Of a stretch of 39,727 nt of DNA, positions 32,689 to 39,727 are shown piece by piece (the first letter of the stretch is position 1; every line of letters begins with the position of its first letter). This stretch comes from an uncultured Collinsella sp. (GTDB taxonomy: Bacteria; Actinomycetota; Coriobacteriia; Coriobacteriales; Coriobacteriaceae), in assembly GCA_900546825.1 (NCBI GenBank), contig UREE01000012.1, positions 1-39,727 of the forward strand, written 5' to 3'. Position numbers and translations under genes: made by a program. The notes beneath the pieces are model-generated. The model worked only from the letters and a program-made list of their open reading frames with translations, had not been told where the DNA came from and ran no database searches.

Positions 32689-33372
32689 CTAGATTACGAA
32701 GAGAATCACCGCCATGAACTGGAAGATGCTGCCGGCGAGCACCCACAAGTGGAAAACACTGTGCAGATAGCGCACGTTTTTGGCGATATAGAACGGCACG
32801 CCCACGGTATAGCACACGCCGCCAACGGCGAGCAGGGCAAGTGCCACGGGGTTGAGCAGCGACACGAGCTCGGGCAGCTTAAAGACGACGAGCCAGCCCA
32901 TCAGCAGATAGACCAGGCCGCTTACCCAGTGCGGCTGGCGCTCGCGCATAAAGCACTCCAGCGCGATGCCGATGATGGCGATGGCCCACACAGCAAAGAA
33001 CAGCACGGGACCACCGTCGTTTGCGAGCGTGATGAGGCAGAACGGCGTATAGCTGCCGGCTATGAGCAGGTAGATGCAGCTGTGGTCGATGATGCGAAAC
33101 ACACGCTTGGCGCGCGCGGCCTGAATCGCGTGGTAGAGCGTGGAGGCCAAGTATTCGAGGATGATGCTGACGCCGTAGACAATCGCCGCGGCCATGTGGG
33201 CCGGGCCTCCGCCGCGCAGGGCAGCGAATACGATCAGGAGCACCAGGCCCGCGATACCCAGCAGGCAGCCGACACCATGGGTGACGGAGTTCATGATCTC
33301 CTCGCCCACCGTGTAGTGTGGAACGGCCGCGGTCTTGGGTCGCGGCTTAGAACTGTCGCTCGAATCGGACAT
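32689..33372 (-). CDS. Hemolysin III (PAQR) family membrane protein
   Basis: A 227-residue seven-helix membrane protein of the hemolysin III/YqfA branch of the PAQR superfamily. Family marks are NSVTHGVGCLLGIAG, STLYHAIQ, RIIDHSCIYLLIAGSYTP and the C-terminal LHSVFHLWVLAGS, whose Ser, Asp and His residues form the predicted metal site. The cellular role is unclear. I chose ATG 33372, with GGAGG eleven bases upstream; a TTG six codons earlier has no ribosome site. It runs ahead of the CorC-like gene by about 110 bases and may share its transcript. Confidence 0.9.
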   Translation of the reverse strand: MSDSSDSSKPRPKTAAVPHYTVGEEIMNSVTHGVGCLLGIAGLVLLIVFAALRGGGPAHMAAAIVYGVSIILEYLASTLYHAIQAARAKRVFRIIDHSCIYLLIAGSYTPFCLITLANDGGPVLFFAVWAIAIIGIALECFMRERQPHWVSGLVYLLMGWLVVFKLPELVSLLNPVALALLAVGGVCYTVGVPFYIAKNVRYLHSVFHLWVLAGSIFQFMAVILFVI

Positions 33373-33480
33373 GCCGGTTACATCCTCCAATGTAAAGAGT
33401 TCTCAACACTATATCAAAGCGTCTGGGTACATGCGAAATTTGCACCATACGTGACCCTTTGTTTACCCATTCTTTGCCTG

Positions 33481-33509
33481 TTGACGCGTCAACGGCGAAC
33501 ATCCATAAT
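33481..33509 (+). promoter_or_regulatory. Promoter of the alpha/beta hydrolase gene with overlapping palindrome
   Basis: TTGACG (33481-33486) and CATAAT (33504-33509) with a 17-base spacer form a near-consensus sigma-70 type promoter. The 12-base palindrome TTGACGCGTCAA covers the -35 and may be an operator. A second inverted pair ATGTT/AACAT follows in the leader. Confidence 0.6.
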
Positions 33510-33558
33510 GCGCTTGTTTTAAATGTTGATGTATTAACATGTTATAGGAGAATACCGC

Positions 33559-34524
33559 ATGGCTCAAAACGCACATTCCCATCGAAAGCTCAAGATAGCC
33601 GGCATCGTTGCACTGGTGGTTGTCATTGCACTGCTCGGATTTGCCGGCAACTTTCTGTTTGACTTCGCGCTGAATCCCCGCGCGCCATACACCATGAAGA
33701 TGATGCAGGACGGCAAGGACGACAAAGAAAGTGAGCAGCCGGATGCCGAGGGAACCGAGGCGCGGGCATGGTTTAAAGAGAACCGCGAGAGCAGCAGCCT
33801 CACCGCAGATGACGGAACCGAACTTGCCGCTTGGTATTTTGCCGCCCCAGAGAGCACGCACAATTACGCTATCTGCCTACACGGATACACCGATGAGCCC
33901 ATCGGTATGGCCCGATACGCCAAACGATTCCATGACCGCGGCATGAACGTGCTCGCGCCTGCCGCCCGTGCCCACGAGCGCTCCGGCGGCGACTATATCG
34001 GCATGGGCTGGCCCGAGCGGCTCGATGTCGTTGCATGGATTGGGCGGATCGTTCAGGCTGACCCCGAGGCGCGCATCCTGGTCTTTGGCGAGTCGATGGG
34101 TGCGGCAACCGCCATGGACGTCGCGGGGGAATCTCTGCCCGCAAACGTGAAATGCATTATCGAGGACTGTGGTTATACGAGTGTTTGGGACGAGTTTTCT
34201 CTGCAGCTCAAGGATGTATTTGGGCTGCCCAGTTTTCCTTTGCTCGATGTGGCCAACCTGGTGTGCAACGTGCGCGCAGGCTACGACTTTCATAAGGCAA
34301 GCAGTGTGGAGCAACTCAAACACGCGACGGTTCCCATGCTGTTTATCCACGGCGACCAGGACACCTTTGTGCCGTACGACATGCTCGACCAAAACTACGA
34401 CGCGTGCGCCAGCAAGGTCAAGCAAAAGCTCACCATCCATGGCGCCACCCACGCCAAGAGTGCGCAAGTTGACCCCGAGCTCTACTGGAACACGGTCGAC
34501 GACTTCCTCGGAAAGAATTTTTAG
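33559..34524 (+). CDS. Membrane-anchored alpha/beta hydrolase
   Basis: A 321-residue serine hydrolase. One membrane helix (about 12-33) anchors it with the catalytic domain outside. The nucleophile elbow is GESMG near residue 179, the oxyanion region is CLHGYTDEP, the acid is in HGDQDTFVP, and the histidine is in GATHAKS. Similar proteins are annotated as YqkD-like esterases or peptidases; the substrate is unknown. AGGAG lies eight bases before the ATG and a good promoter lies about 50 bases further up. It is one of only three plus-strand genes and is convergent with the DUF362 gene. Confidence 0.87.
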   Translation: MAQNAHSHRKLKIAGIVALVVVIALLGFAGNFLFDFALNPRAPYTMKMMQDGKDDKESEQPDAEGTEARAWFKENRESSSLTADDGTELAAWYFAAPESTHNYAICLHGYTDEPIGMARYAKRFHDRGMNVLAPAARAHERSGGDYIGMGWPERLDVVAWIGRIVQADPEARILVFGESMGAATAMDVAGESLPANVKCIIEDCGYTSVWDEFSLQLKDVFGLPSFPLLDVANLVCNVRAGYDFHKASSVEQLKHATVPMLFIHGDQDTFVPYDMLDQNYDACASKVKQKLTIHGATHAKSAQVDPELYWNTVDDFLGKNF

Positions 34525-34561
34525 GCAAAAAGCAACGTCCGGGGCTTTATCTGACCCCCTA

Positions 34562-34693
34562 TTTTCGAAAGTATGCGGCAAAATCTGGAACTGCCAACCA
34601 GACCGCAGTTTTATCAACAATTTATCAGGGGTTTTGTTGCCAAAAAACGTCGTGTGCTCGGCGGTCTCGAAATTTGCCGCATACTTCCGGAAA
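34562..34693. mobile_element. MITE-like element with 21-bp terminal inverted repeats
   Basis: The ends 34562-34582 and 34673-34693 are inverted copies matching at 19 of 21 positions, with core AAGTATGCGGCAAA. The 132-base element has no ORF. It lies in the gap between the convergent hydrolase and DUF362 genes, directly against a terminator. Confidence 0.55.
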
Positions 34694-34728
34694 ACCGCCC
34701 GCGAGCGCTGTGCTCGCGGGCGGTTTTT
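34691..34728. terminator. Bidirectional terminator between convergent genes
   Basis: Arms CCGCCCGCGAGC and GCTCGCGGGCGG pair perfectly over a five-base loop, with four A before and five T after, so it can end both the hydrolase and the DUF362 transcripts. Confidence 0.92.
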
Positions 34729-34775
34729 GCTTGAATTACGCCACGAATGCGCTTGTTTTGTCCAATAGCTAGGCG

Positions 34776-35981
34776 CTATTTGACCTCGATGAGCTCGTAC
34801 TTGCTCGTGCCCAGGCCGATCTTCTCGGCATGCGCGATGCACGCGCGCCAGTCGGTGTCGGGATGCGTGATGCAGAAGGGATCCTTGGCCTGCTCGCCCT
34901 CCAGATGCTCGTGGTTGTGCTCCATCTTGGCGGCGCTGTCGGTAAGCTCGGTGTTGGGCAGCGGCTCGGATGCCATGACGGCATCGGCACAGGCCTGGTC
35001 GATGGCGACTGGATCGAAGCTCGCGAACATGCCAATGTCGTTGACGATGGGCGTGTCGTTTTCGGGATGGCAATCGCAGTTGGGGCTGATATCCATAGCC
35101 AGCGAAATATGGAAGCTGGGGCGATCCTGGACAACGGCCTTCGTATACTCGGCGATCTTGTAGTTGAGTACGTCGGCCGCGGCGTCATAGTCGGGCTTGA
35201 TGCAGTCCTGGTTGCACGCCGCAATGCAGCGTCCGCAGCCCACGCAGCGATCGTGGTCGATGGCAGCCACGTGAACCGTGCGGGTACTGCCGTTGGCAAG
35301 CTCGCGCTCACGCGTACCGTCAAACGTGATGGCGCTGTGCGCGCAAATCTTCTCGCAGGCACGGCAACCTACGCAGTTGGTAGTATCGACGCTCGGCTTG
35401 CCGGCGGCATGCTGCTCCATCTTGCCGGCACGGCTGCCGCCTCCCATGCCCAGGTTCTTCATGGCGCCGCCAAAACCGGCCTGCTCATGACCCTTAAAGT
35501 GCGTGAGGCTGATCACGATGTCGGCATCCATGAGTGCCTGACCAATCTTTGCCTCTCGCACGTACTCACCGCCCTCGACCGGGACGAGTGCCTCGTCGGT
35601 ACCCTTGAGGCCGTCGGCGATGATGATCTGGCAGCCCGTGGCATACGGGGTAAAGCCGTTCTGGTAGGCGGTGTCGATGTGCTCGAGCGCGTTTTTGCGG
35701 CTACCGACATAGAGCGTGTTGCAGTCGGTGAGGAAGGGCTTGCCGCCCAGCTCCTTGACGACATCCGCGACGGCGCGGGCGTAGTTGGGGCGCAAAAAGC
35801 TCAGATTGCCCAGCTCGCCAAAGTGAATCTTGATGGCGACGAACTTGTTCTCGAAGTCAATCTGCTCAATACCGGCGCGACGGATGAGGCGCTTGAGTTT
35901 GTCGAGTTGGCTCTCGCGAGCATGCGTGCGCAGGTTGGTGAAGTACACCTTAGCGGGTGCTGCGGGTGCAGTTGCGGTCAT
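34776..35981 (-). CDS. DUF362 domain protein with two 4Fe-4S clusters
   Basis: A 401-residue iron-sulfur protein. The DUF362 region (about 10-190 and 270-400) surrounds a ferredoxin-like insert with two cysteine sets, CVGCRACEKIC (near 202-212) and CVGCGRCIAACNQDC (near 244-258). The family motif THFKGHEQAGFGGAMKNLGMG is intact. Such proteins are common in anaerobes and are presumed electron carriers or reductase subunits; the reaction is unknown. No signal peptide or membrane segment is visible. It is a single-gene unit between a strong terminator and a repeat-rich gap. Confidence 0.9.
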   Translation of the reverse strand: MTATAPAAPAKVYFTNLRTHARESQLDKLKRLIRRAGIEQIDFENKFVAIKIHFGELGNLSFLRPNYARAVADVVKELGGKPFLTDCNTLYVGSRKNALEHIDTAYQNGFTPYATGCQIIIADGLKGTDEALVPVEGGEYVREAKIGQALMDADIVISLTHFKGHEQAGFGGAMKNLGMGGGSRAGKMEQHAAGKPSVDTTNCVGCRACEKICAHSAITFDGTRERELANGSTRTVHVAAIDHDRCVGCGRCIAACNQDCIKPDYDAAADVLNYKIAEYTKAVVQDRPSFHISLAMDISPNCDCHPENDTPIVNDIGMFASFDPVAIDQACADAVMASEPLPNTELTDSAAKMEHNHEHLEGEQAKDPFCITHPDTDWRACIAHAEKIGLGTSKYELIEVK

Positions 35982-36074
35982 AGATCTATCCCCTCGGTCT
36001 ATATGGCGTTACAGACATAGAGGATGGTACCCGTTGAAGTGGGGTTGAAGTCAAGCGCAACGCCGAGTCGCTAG

Positions 36075-36106
36075 GCACTCATTGGGGACAGACTTAACAT
36101 GAGTGC
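36075..36106. repeat. GGGGAC-core hairpin
   Basis: Arms GCACTCAT and ATGAGTGC enclose TGGGGACAGACTTAAC. It lies in the gap between the permease stop and the DUF362 start. Confidence 0.85.
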
Positions 36107-36138
36107 TTGCCGCCCGGCCAGCGAGCCGGCGATCCGGC

Positions 36139-36185
36139 AAAGACTGTCCCCGATGACCAGTCATTTAAGAACGTCCCCGATGACT
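36139..36185. repeat. Two overlapping GGGGAC-core repeats at the permease stop
   Basis: AAAGACT...AGTCATTT around GTCCCCGATGACC, and AGTCAT...ATGACT (36159-36185) around GTCCCC. The second touches the TAG stop of the permease gene at 36184-36186. Confidence 0.75.
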
Positions 36186-38850
36186 ACTCTTGCACCTTGA
36201 GGGCCTCGGCTAGGCTGACGCGCTTGATAGAGCGCGTGTGCAGCAGCGCCACGACCAGGTAGGTCGCAAAGCCAATGCCGACGCATGCAGCCATGGACCA
36301 AGCGGGCACGTAAATCTCGATATTGCCGTTATAGGCGAGCAGCATAGAGCGGAAGATGGCCGTGAGCGAGCCGATGATCACCGGCAGGCTCAGCACGAGC
36401 GATGCCACCACGCACAGCGTGATCGAGCGGATGTACAGATGCGAAATCTCGCCATCGCGATAGCCAAAGACCTTCATGTAGCTGATCGACCGGGCGCTAT
36501 GGTCGATAACAGCCTTGGTCAGCAGATACATAAACAGCAGGAAGATAAACACCGCGAGCCCGACCATCATGCCGATCATTTTGCTCATCATGCCGATGAA
36601 CTGGTCGCCCACGGCGCGCATGTCGTCGGGCGTGGTGTCGCCGGCAAAGTAGCGCGCATCGAGGTCGAGCTTCTCGTCGCTCACATAGCCGTTAAAGCAG
36701 GCGGCGTCGTTGTCGAACAGCTCGTTAAAGTCGTCGATACTCATATAGATATTCATGTCCGACTTGGAGCCCCAGGCACAGTCCTTGCCCGCGTACTCAA
36801 GGGAATAATGCTCGCCCTCGTACTTGTCGCTGAGCGTGACCTTCTGACCCTCGCTCCAGCCAAACTTATCGAGCAGACCGCCGCCAAAGACGACGCGCCC
36901 ATCGCCGACGTCGAGGTCTTTCCAATAACGCGAATCGGATGAAATACCGTAGACAGAAATCGTCTCCTCGCCATTACCATCACCACGGTCGTATTGCAGC
37001 TGGTAAACGGCGTATTTCTCGGCCTGCGCGATTGCGCCCGCGCCGTTGTCGGTCGTATTGACCGGATGGATGGCGTCGTTGTCGGTGTCGATCTTAGAGG
37101 CCTTGTCGATCAGGTCGATAGCCTCGTCGCGGTTGCAGCCGAGAGCATCGGCAAGATCGTCAAGGCGTGCGTAGAGCGCATCCTTCTTGTCCTGGACCTT
37201 GGCAAGCGCGTCCTGCGCTGCGGCCAGGCTCTCGGCAGACGGAGACGCGGTCGCGGCATCGGCTGCCGCCCGCGCCGCATCGGCCGCGTCGTCAAGTTCG
37301 TCATCGGCATCCTGGGCGGCGGAAAGCAGCGCGCCGTCAACCGACTGCAAGCGCTCGAGTGCCGACCACTGCTCGCGCTCCTCGGCAGTACCCTCGAGCT
37401 CCAGCGGGGCCTTGAGCGTGTACTGGTGCTCGGCGACCAGGCTCGTCTCGAGGTTGTCCGCATAGTGCGTCATCGTGGGCAGAATCGCCAGGCCAAAGAG
37501 CATCAGCAGCGACGCAAATGCAATGCCCACGAAGAGCGTGGCGAAGTTGCCCAGGTTGCGCAGGAAGATGCGCAGGCGGAAGCGCGAGACAAAGCCCACG
37601 CGCTCCGGCAGCTGCACGCCGCGCTTGGTGCCCGATTTGCCGCTCGCCTCGTGACGAAGGAACTGCAACGGCGTCTTGCCCATTTTGCGGAGCAGACCCA
37701 TCAGCGTGATAAGGATGAGCGCGGCGGCGGGGACCACGGCGCACTTCACAAAGATCTCCCAGCTCCAATACACCTGGAAGGGCGGCAGGCTGTACGAACC
37801 GTAATAGAGGCTTCGCATGGGCTCGGTAAAGAACACAACGCCAAGCGCAGTGCCCAAAAGTGCCGCGAGCACACCCACGATGGCGGGAAGCGCCAGGTAG
37901 TGAAGCACGATCTCGCGACGGCGATAGCCGCTGGCGAGCAGCGTGCCGATGATGGCGCTCTCTTCCTCGATGGTGGCGTCAGTGAGCACCACAAAGACAA
38001 ATGCCATGATCACGATGATGATGTCGAGCAGCGTCATCCACATCATGGAGTCGCCGTCCACGTCGTCGCGCGCATAGCCAATGCCCTGATTGGAATCGGC
38101 ATCGATCAGATCGTCCACGCGCGCATCGGCATCGGTCAGCGCCTCGACCATATCCTGCTCCGCATCGATGCGATCCGCGGTGGGGAGGTCGCGATCGGCA
38201 AAGGTGAAGGAGCAGGTGTAGGCAGGCGCGCCGCCGGCATCCTCGAGCGCGGCAAAGCCGGCGTCGGTGACCTCGGCCACGCCGTACGTGATGGTGTTCA
38301 CCGTAAAGTCCGAATTGTTGAGGAACAGCGCCTGGCTATCGGGCTGCGTCATGATGCCGCAGATGGTGTAGGTGCGGCCCTCAAGCTCGACCTCATCGCC
38401 CACGGCGAGGGCGTTGTTGGTGGCGAAGACACGGTCGATTGCCACCTCATCGTCCGCCCTGGGCTGCCTGCCCTCACAGTAGGACGCGATATCGACCTTG
38501 GTGCGGTGCGCATAGGTGCGCAGGGTGCGCTTGGTGCCGTCGTCGCCGGACGCCTTTTTGATGATGGCGTCGATAGAGAAATTCTTGTAGAACGTGACGC
38601 CGCCGACGCCTTCCGCCGCGTCCTCGGCAGCCTTGAGCTGGTCGTCGGTGGCCTCGAAGGAGGTGGTCACGCGACCGTCCTCAATCGTGTACGCATCGCG
38701 CATGTCGTCGATAAGGCAGCCGATGGAATGCGCCGCGAGCAAAAAGCCCGACGTGAGGGCGATGCTTCCGCACATAAGCAAAAAGATGCCCAGGTACTTG
38801 CCGATATTGCGGCGCAGCTCGCGCGGGAGACGTTTTGCGAGAGGTGTCAT
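36184..38850 (-). CDS. FtsX-family ABC transporter permease
   Basis: An 888-residue permease with two FtsX domains. A first helix (about 15-40) and a large extracellular domain are followed by three helices (about 270-400), a cytoplasmic loop with LRHEASGKSGTKR, a helix near 430-460, and a long Ala/Asp-rich coiled-coil-prone extracellular segment (about 500-590). The final three helices (about 760-885) end in SIKRVSLAEALKVQE, typical of FtsX permeases. Such systems export lipids or peptides or drive envelope hydrolases. ATG 38850 was chosen; it lies eight bases after the ATPase stop. A TTG at 38865 is possible but lacks a ribosome site. Confidence 0.88.
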   Translation of the reverse strand: MTPLAKRLPRELRRNIGKYLGIFLLMCGSIALTSGFLLAAHSIGCLIDDMRDAYTIEDGRVTTSFEATDDQLKAAEDAAEGVGGVTFYKNFSIDAIIKKASGDDGTKRTLRTYAHRTKVDIASYCEGRQPRADDEVAIDRVFATNNALAVGDEVELEGRTYTICGIMTQPDSQALFLNNSDFTVNTITYGVAEVTDAGFAALEDAGGAPAYTCSFTFADRDLPTADRIDAEQDMVEALTDADARVDDLIDADSNQGIGYARDDVDGDSMMWMTLLDIIIVIMAFVFVVLTDATIEEESAIIGTLLASGYRRREIVLHYLALPAIVGVLAALLGTALGVVFFTEPMRSLYYGSYSLPPFQVYWSWEIFVKCAVVPAAALILITLMGLLRKMGKTPLQFLRHEASGKSGTKRGVQLPERVGFVSRFRLRIFLRNLGNFATLFVGIAFASLLMLFGLAILPTMTHYADNLETSLVAEHQYTLKAPLELEGTAEEREQWSALERLQSVDGALLSAAQDADDELDDAADAARAAADAATASPSAESLAAAQDALAKVQDKKDALYARLDDLADALGCNRDEAIDLIDKASKIDTDNDAIHPVNTTDNGAGAIAQAEKYAVYQLQYDRGDGNGEETISVYGISSDSRYWKDLDVGDGRVVFGGGLLDKFGWSEGQKVTLSDKYEGEHYSLEYAGKDCAWGSKSDMNIYMSIDDFNELFDNDAACFNGYVSDEKLDLDARYFAGDTTPDDMRAVGDQFIGMMSKMIGMMVGLAVFIFLLFMYLLTKAVIDHSARSISYMKVFGYRDGEISHLYIRSITLCVVASLVLSLPVIIGSLTAIFRSMLLAYNGNIEIYVPAWSMAACVGIGFATYLVVALLHTRSIKRVSLAEALKVQE

Positions 38851-38858
38851 GGCGTCGC

Positions 38859-39572
38859 CTACCAATCAAGCTTGGCGGCCGGGACGGGCTCGGCGTTGAG
38901 CTCGTCCTCGACAATGCGGCCGTCGCGCAGGCGCAGCACGCGGTTGGCCATGCGCGCGATGGCGGCGTTGTGGGTGACGATGATGATGGTGCAGCCGTAG
39001 GTGCGGTTAACATCCTCCATGAGCTGCAAGATTTCCTTGGACGTCTTGTAGTCGAGTGCGCCCGTGGGCTCGTCGCACAGCAGCAGGCCCGGATTTTTGA
39101 CGAGCGCACGGCCGATGGCGCAGCGCTGCTGCTGGCCACCCGAAACCTGACGCGGGAACTTGTTGCGGTGCTCGTAGAGGCCCAGCGAACGCAGCAGATC
39201 GTCGACGTCGAGCGGGCTTTTGGATAGGTGCGCCGTGACCTCGATGTTTTCCTTGATGGTAAGGTCGGGCACCAGGTTGTAGAACTGGAAGACAAAACCC
39301 AGCTCGCGGCGGCGGTACTCGCCCAGATCGGCGGGCTTGAGCACCGTGAGGTCGCAGCCGTCCACCATGATGGAGCCGCCGTCGGCATCCTCCAGGCCGC
39401 CGATGAGATTGAGGAACGTCGATTTGCCCGAGCCCGAGGGCCCCAACATGACGCAGATCTCGCCGCGGTTGATGGACGTGTCGATGCCGTCGAGCACCGT
39501 CAGGCGTGCATCACCGTCGCCGTAGTGTTTCTTGAGCCCGTTGACCTGGACGTAGGCTTTCTGCGCTGCCAT
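38859..39572 (-). CDS. ABC transporter ATP-binding protein (MacB/LolD type)
   Basis: A 237-residue ATPase partner of the FtsX-type permease. Walker A GPSGSGKST (near 40-48), the Q loop VFQFYNLVPDLT, signature SGGQQQR (near 144-150), Walker B LLLCDEPTGALD and the switch histidine in VTHN are all intact. The LTVLKPADLGEYRRRELGFVFQ segment is typical of the MacB/LolD group. ATG 39572 has GGGGGA five bases upstream. It is the first gene of a two-gene operon with an A+T-rich 150-base region before it. Confidence 0.94.
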   Translation of the reverse strand: MAAQKAYVQVNGLKKHYGDGDARLTVLDGIDTSINRGEICVMLGPSGSGKSTFLNLIGGLEDADGGSIMVDGCDLTVLKPADLGEYRRRELGFVFQFYNLVPDLTIKENIEVTAHLSKSPLDVDDLLRSLGLYEHRNKFPRQVSGGQQQRCAIGRALVKNPGLLLCDEPTGALDYKTSKEILQLMEDVNRTYGCTIIIVTHNAAIARMANRVLRLRDGRIVEDELNAEPVPAAKLDW

Positions 39573-39668
39573 GTCATCCCCCATTGTTAGCCTCTTGCTA
39601 CTTTATGAGCATAATAGTAAACCTGGGCGAACTATTTTTGGAGCGAGGCCTGGAATTTATTTCAGACT

Positions 39669-39690
39669 AGTCATTGGGGACAGACTTAAA
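39669..39690. repeat. GGGGAC repeat without matching arm
   Basis: AGTCATTGGGGACAGACTTAAA matches the core of the repeat at 36075-36106 over about 18 bases, but no complementary second arm is visible before the window ends. It is probably a partial copy. Confidence 0.6.
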
Positions 39691-39727
39691 TTGAACTGCA
39701 TCCCATTTCTTGGACTTTGAAATTAAG

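Overview
The window looks like part of the chromosome of a gut Coriobacteriia, most likely a Collinsella species. This is inferred from the high G+C, short GGAGG-type ribosome sites, a beta-glucoside PTS/antiterminator system beside many cytoplasmic glycosidases, luxS, and an NRAMP-related magnesium-type transporter of the kind known from Eggerthella. No rRNA, tRNA, CRISPR array, integrase or phage gene was seen. I found 29 genes, most on the minus strand. The many long plus-strand ORFs opposite them are shadows of G+C-rich codons.

Region 1 (1-9.9 kb) is a plant beta-glycoside operon read on the minus strand: LicT-type antiterminator, PTS EIIBC, GH3, GH43, GH35-like (DUF5597) and GH1 6-phospho-beta-glucosidase. 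None of the glycosidases has a signal peptide, so they act on imported material. A divergent RAT-like hairpin precedes the antiterminator gene, and a cluster of overlapping hairpins separates the PTS gene from GH3.

Region 2 (9.9-12.8 kb) is an accessory insertion. An AAA ATPase gene on the plus strand sits between exact 34-bp inverted repeats. The 3' end of the adjacent DUF4867 gene is present twice, once as a 62-bp diverged remnant on the far side of the ATPase. luxS follows.

Region 3 (12.9-21.3 kb) holds two sugar loci. The first is isomerase, split transketolase (two subunits) and FGGY kinase with a LacI regulator; this enzyme set matches the logic of D-apiose catabolism. The second is ribokinase plus nucleoside hydrolase for ribose salvage from nucleosides. 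Both have operator-like palindromes.

Region 4 (21.4-33.4 kb) is envelope and ion homeostasis: an OatA-like O-acyltransferase; an NRMT-like transporter coupled to an MgtE-like PRC/CBS protein behind a long structured leader; a NodB-like protein that has lost its metal histidines; PRC-barrel and YtxH proteins; a stand-alone protein resembling the cyanophycin synthetase N domain; a CorC-type protein; and a hemolysin III homologue.

Region 5 (33.5-39.7 kb) has a membrane-anchored alpha/beta hydrolase, a DUF362 ferredoxin-like protein, and an ABC ATPase/FtsX-type permease pair.

Small repeats are unusually informative here. Two MITE-like elements with terminal inverted repeats (23840-24069 and 34562-34693) and a family of short hairpins with a GGGGAC core occur between genes. 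Several of the hairpins start directly at a stop codon.
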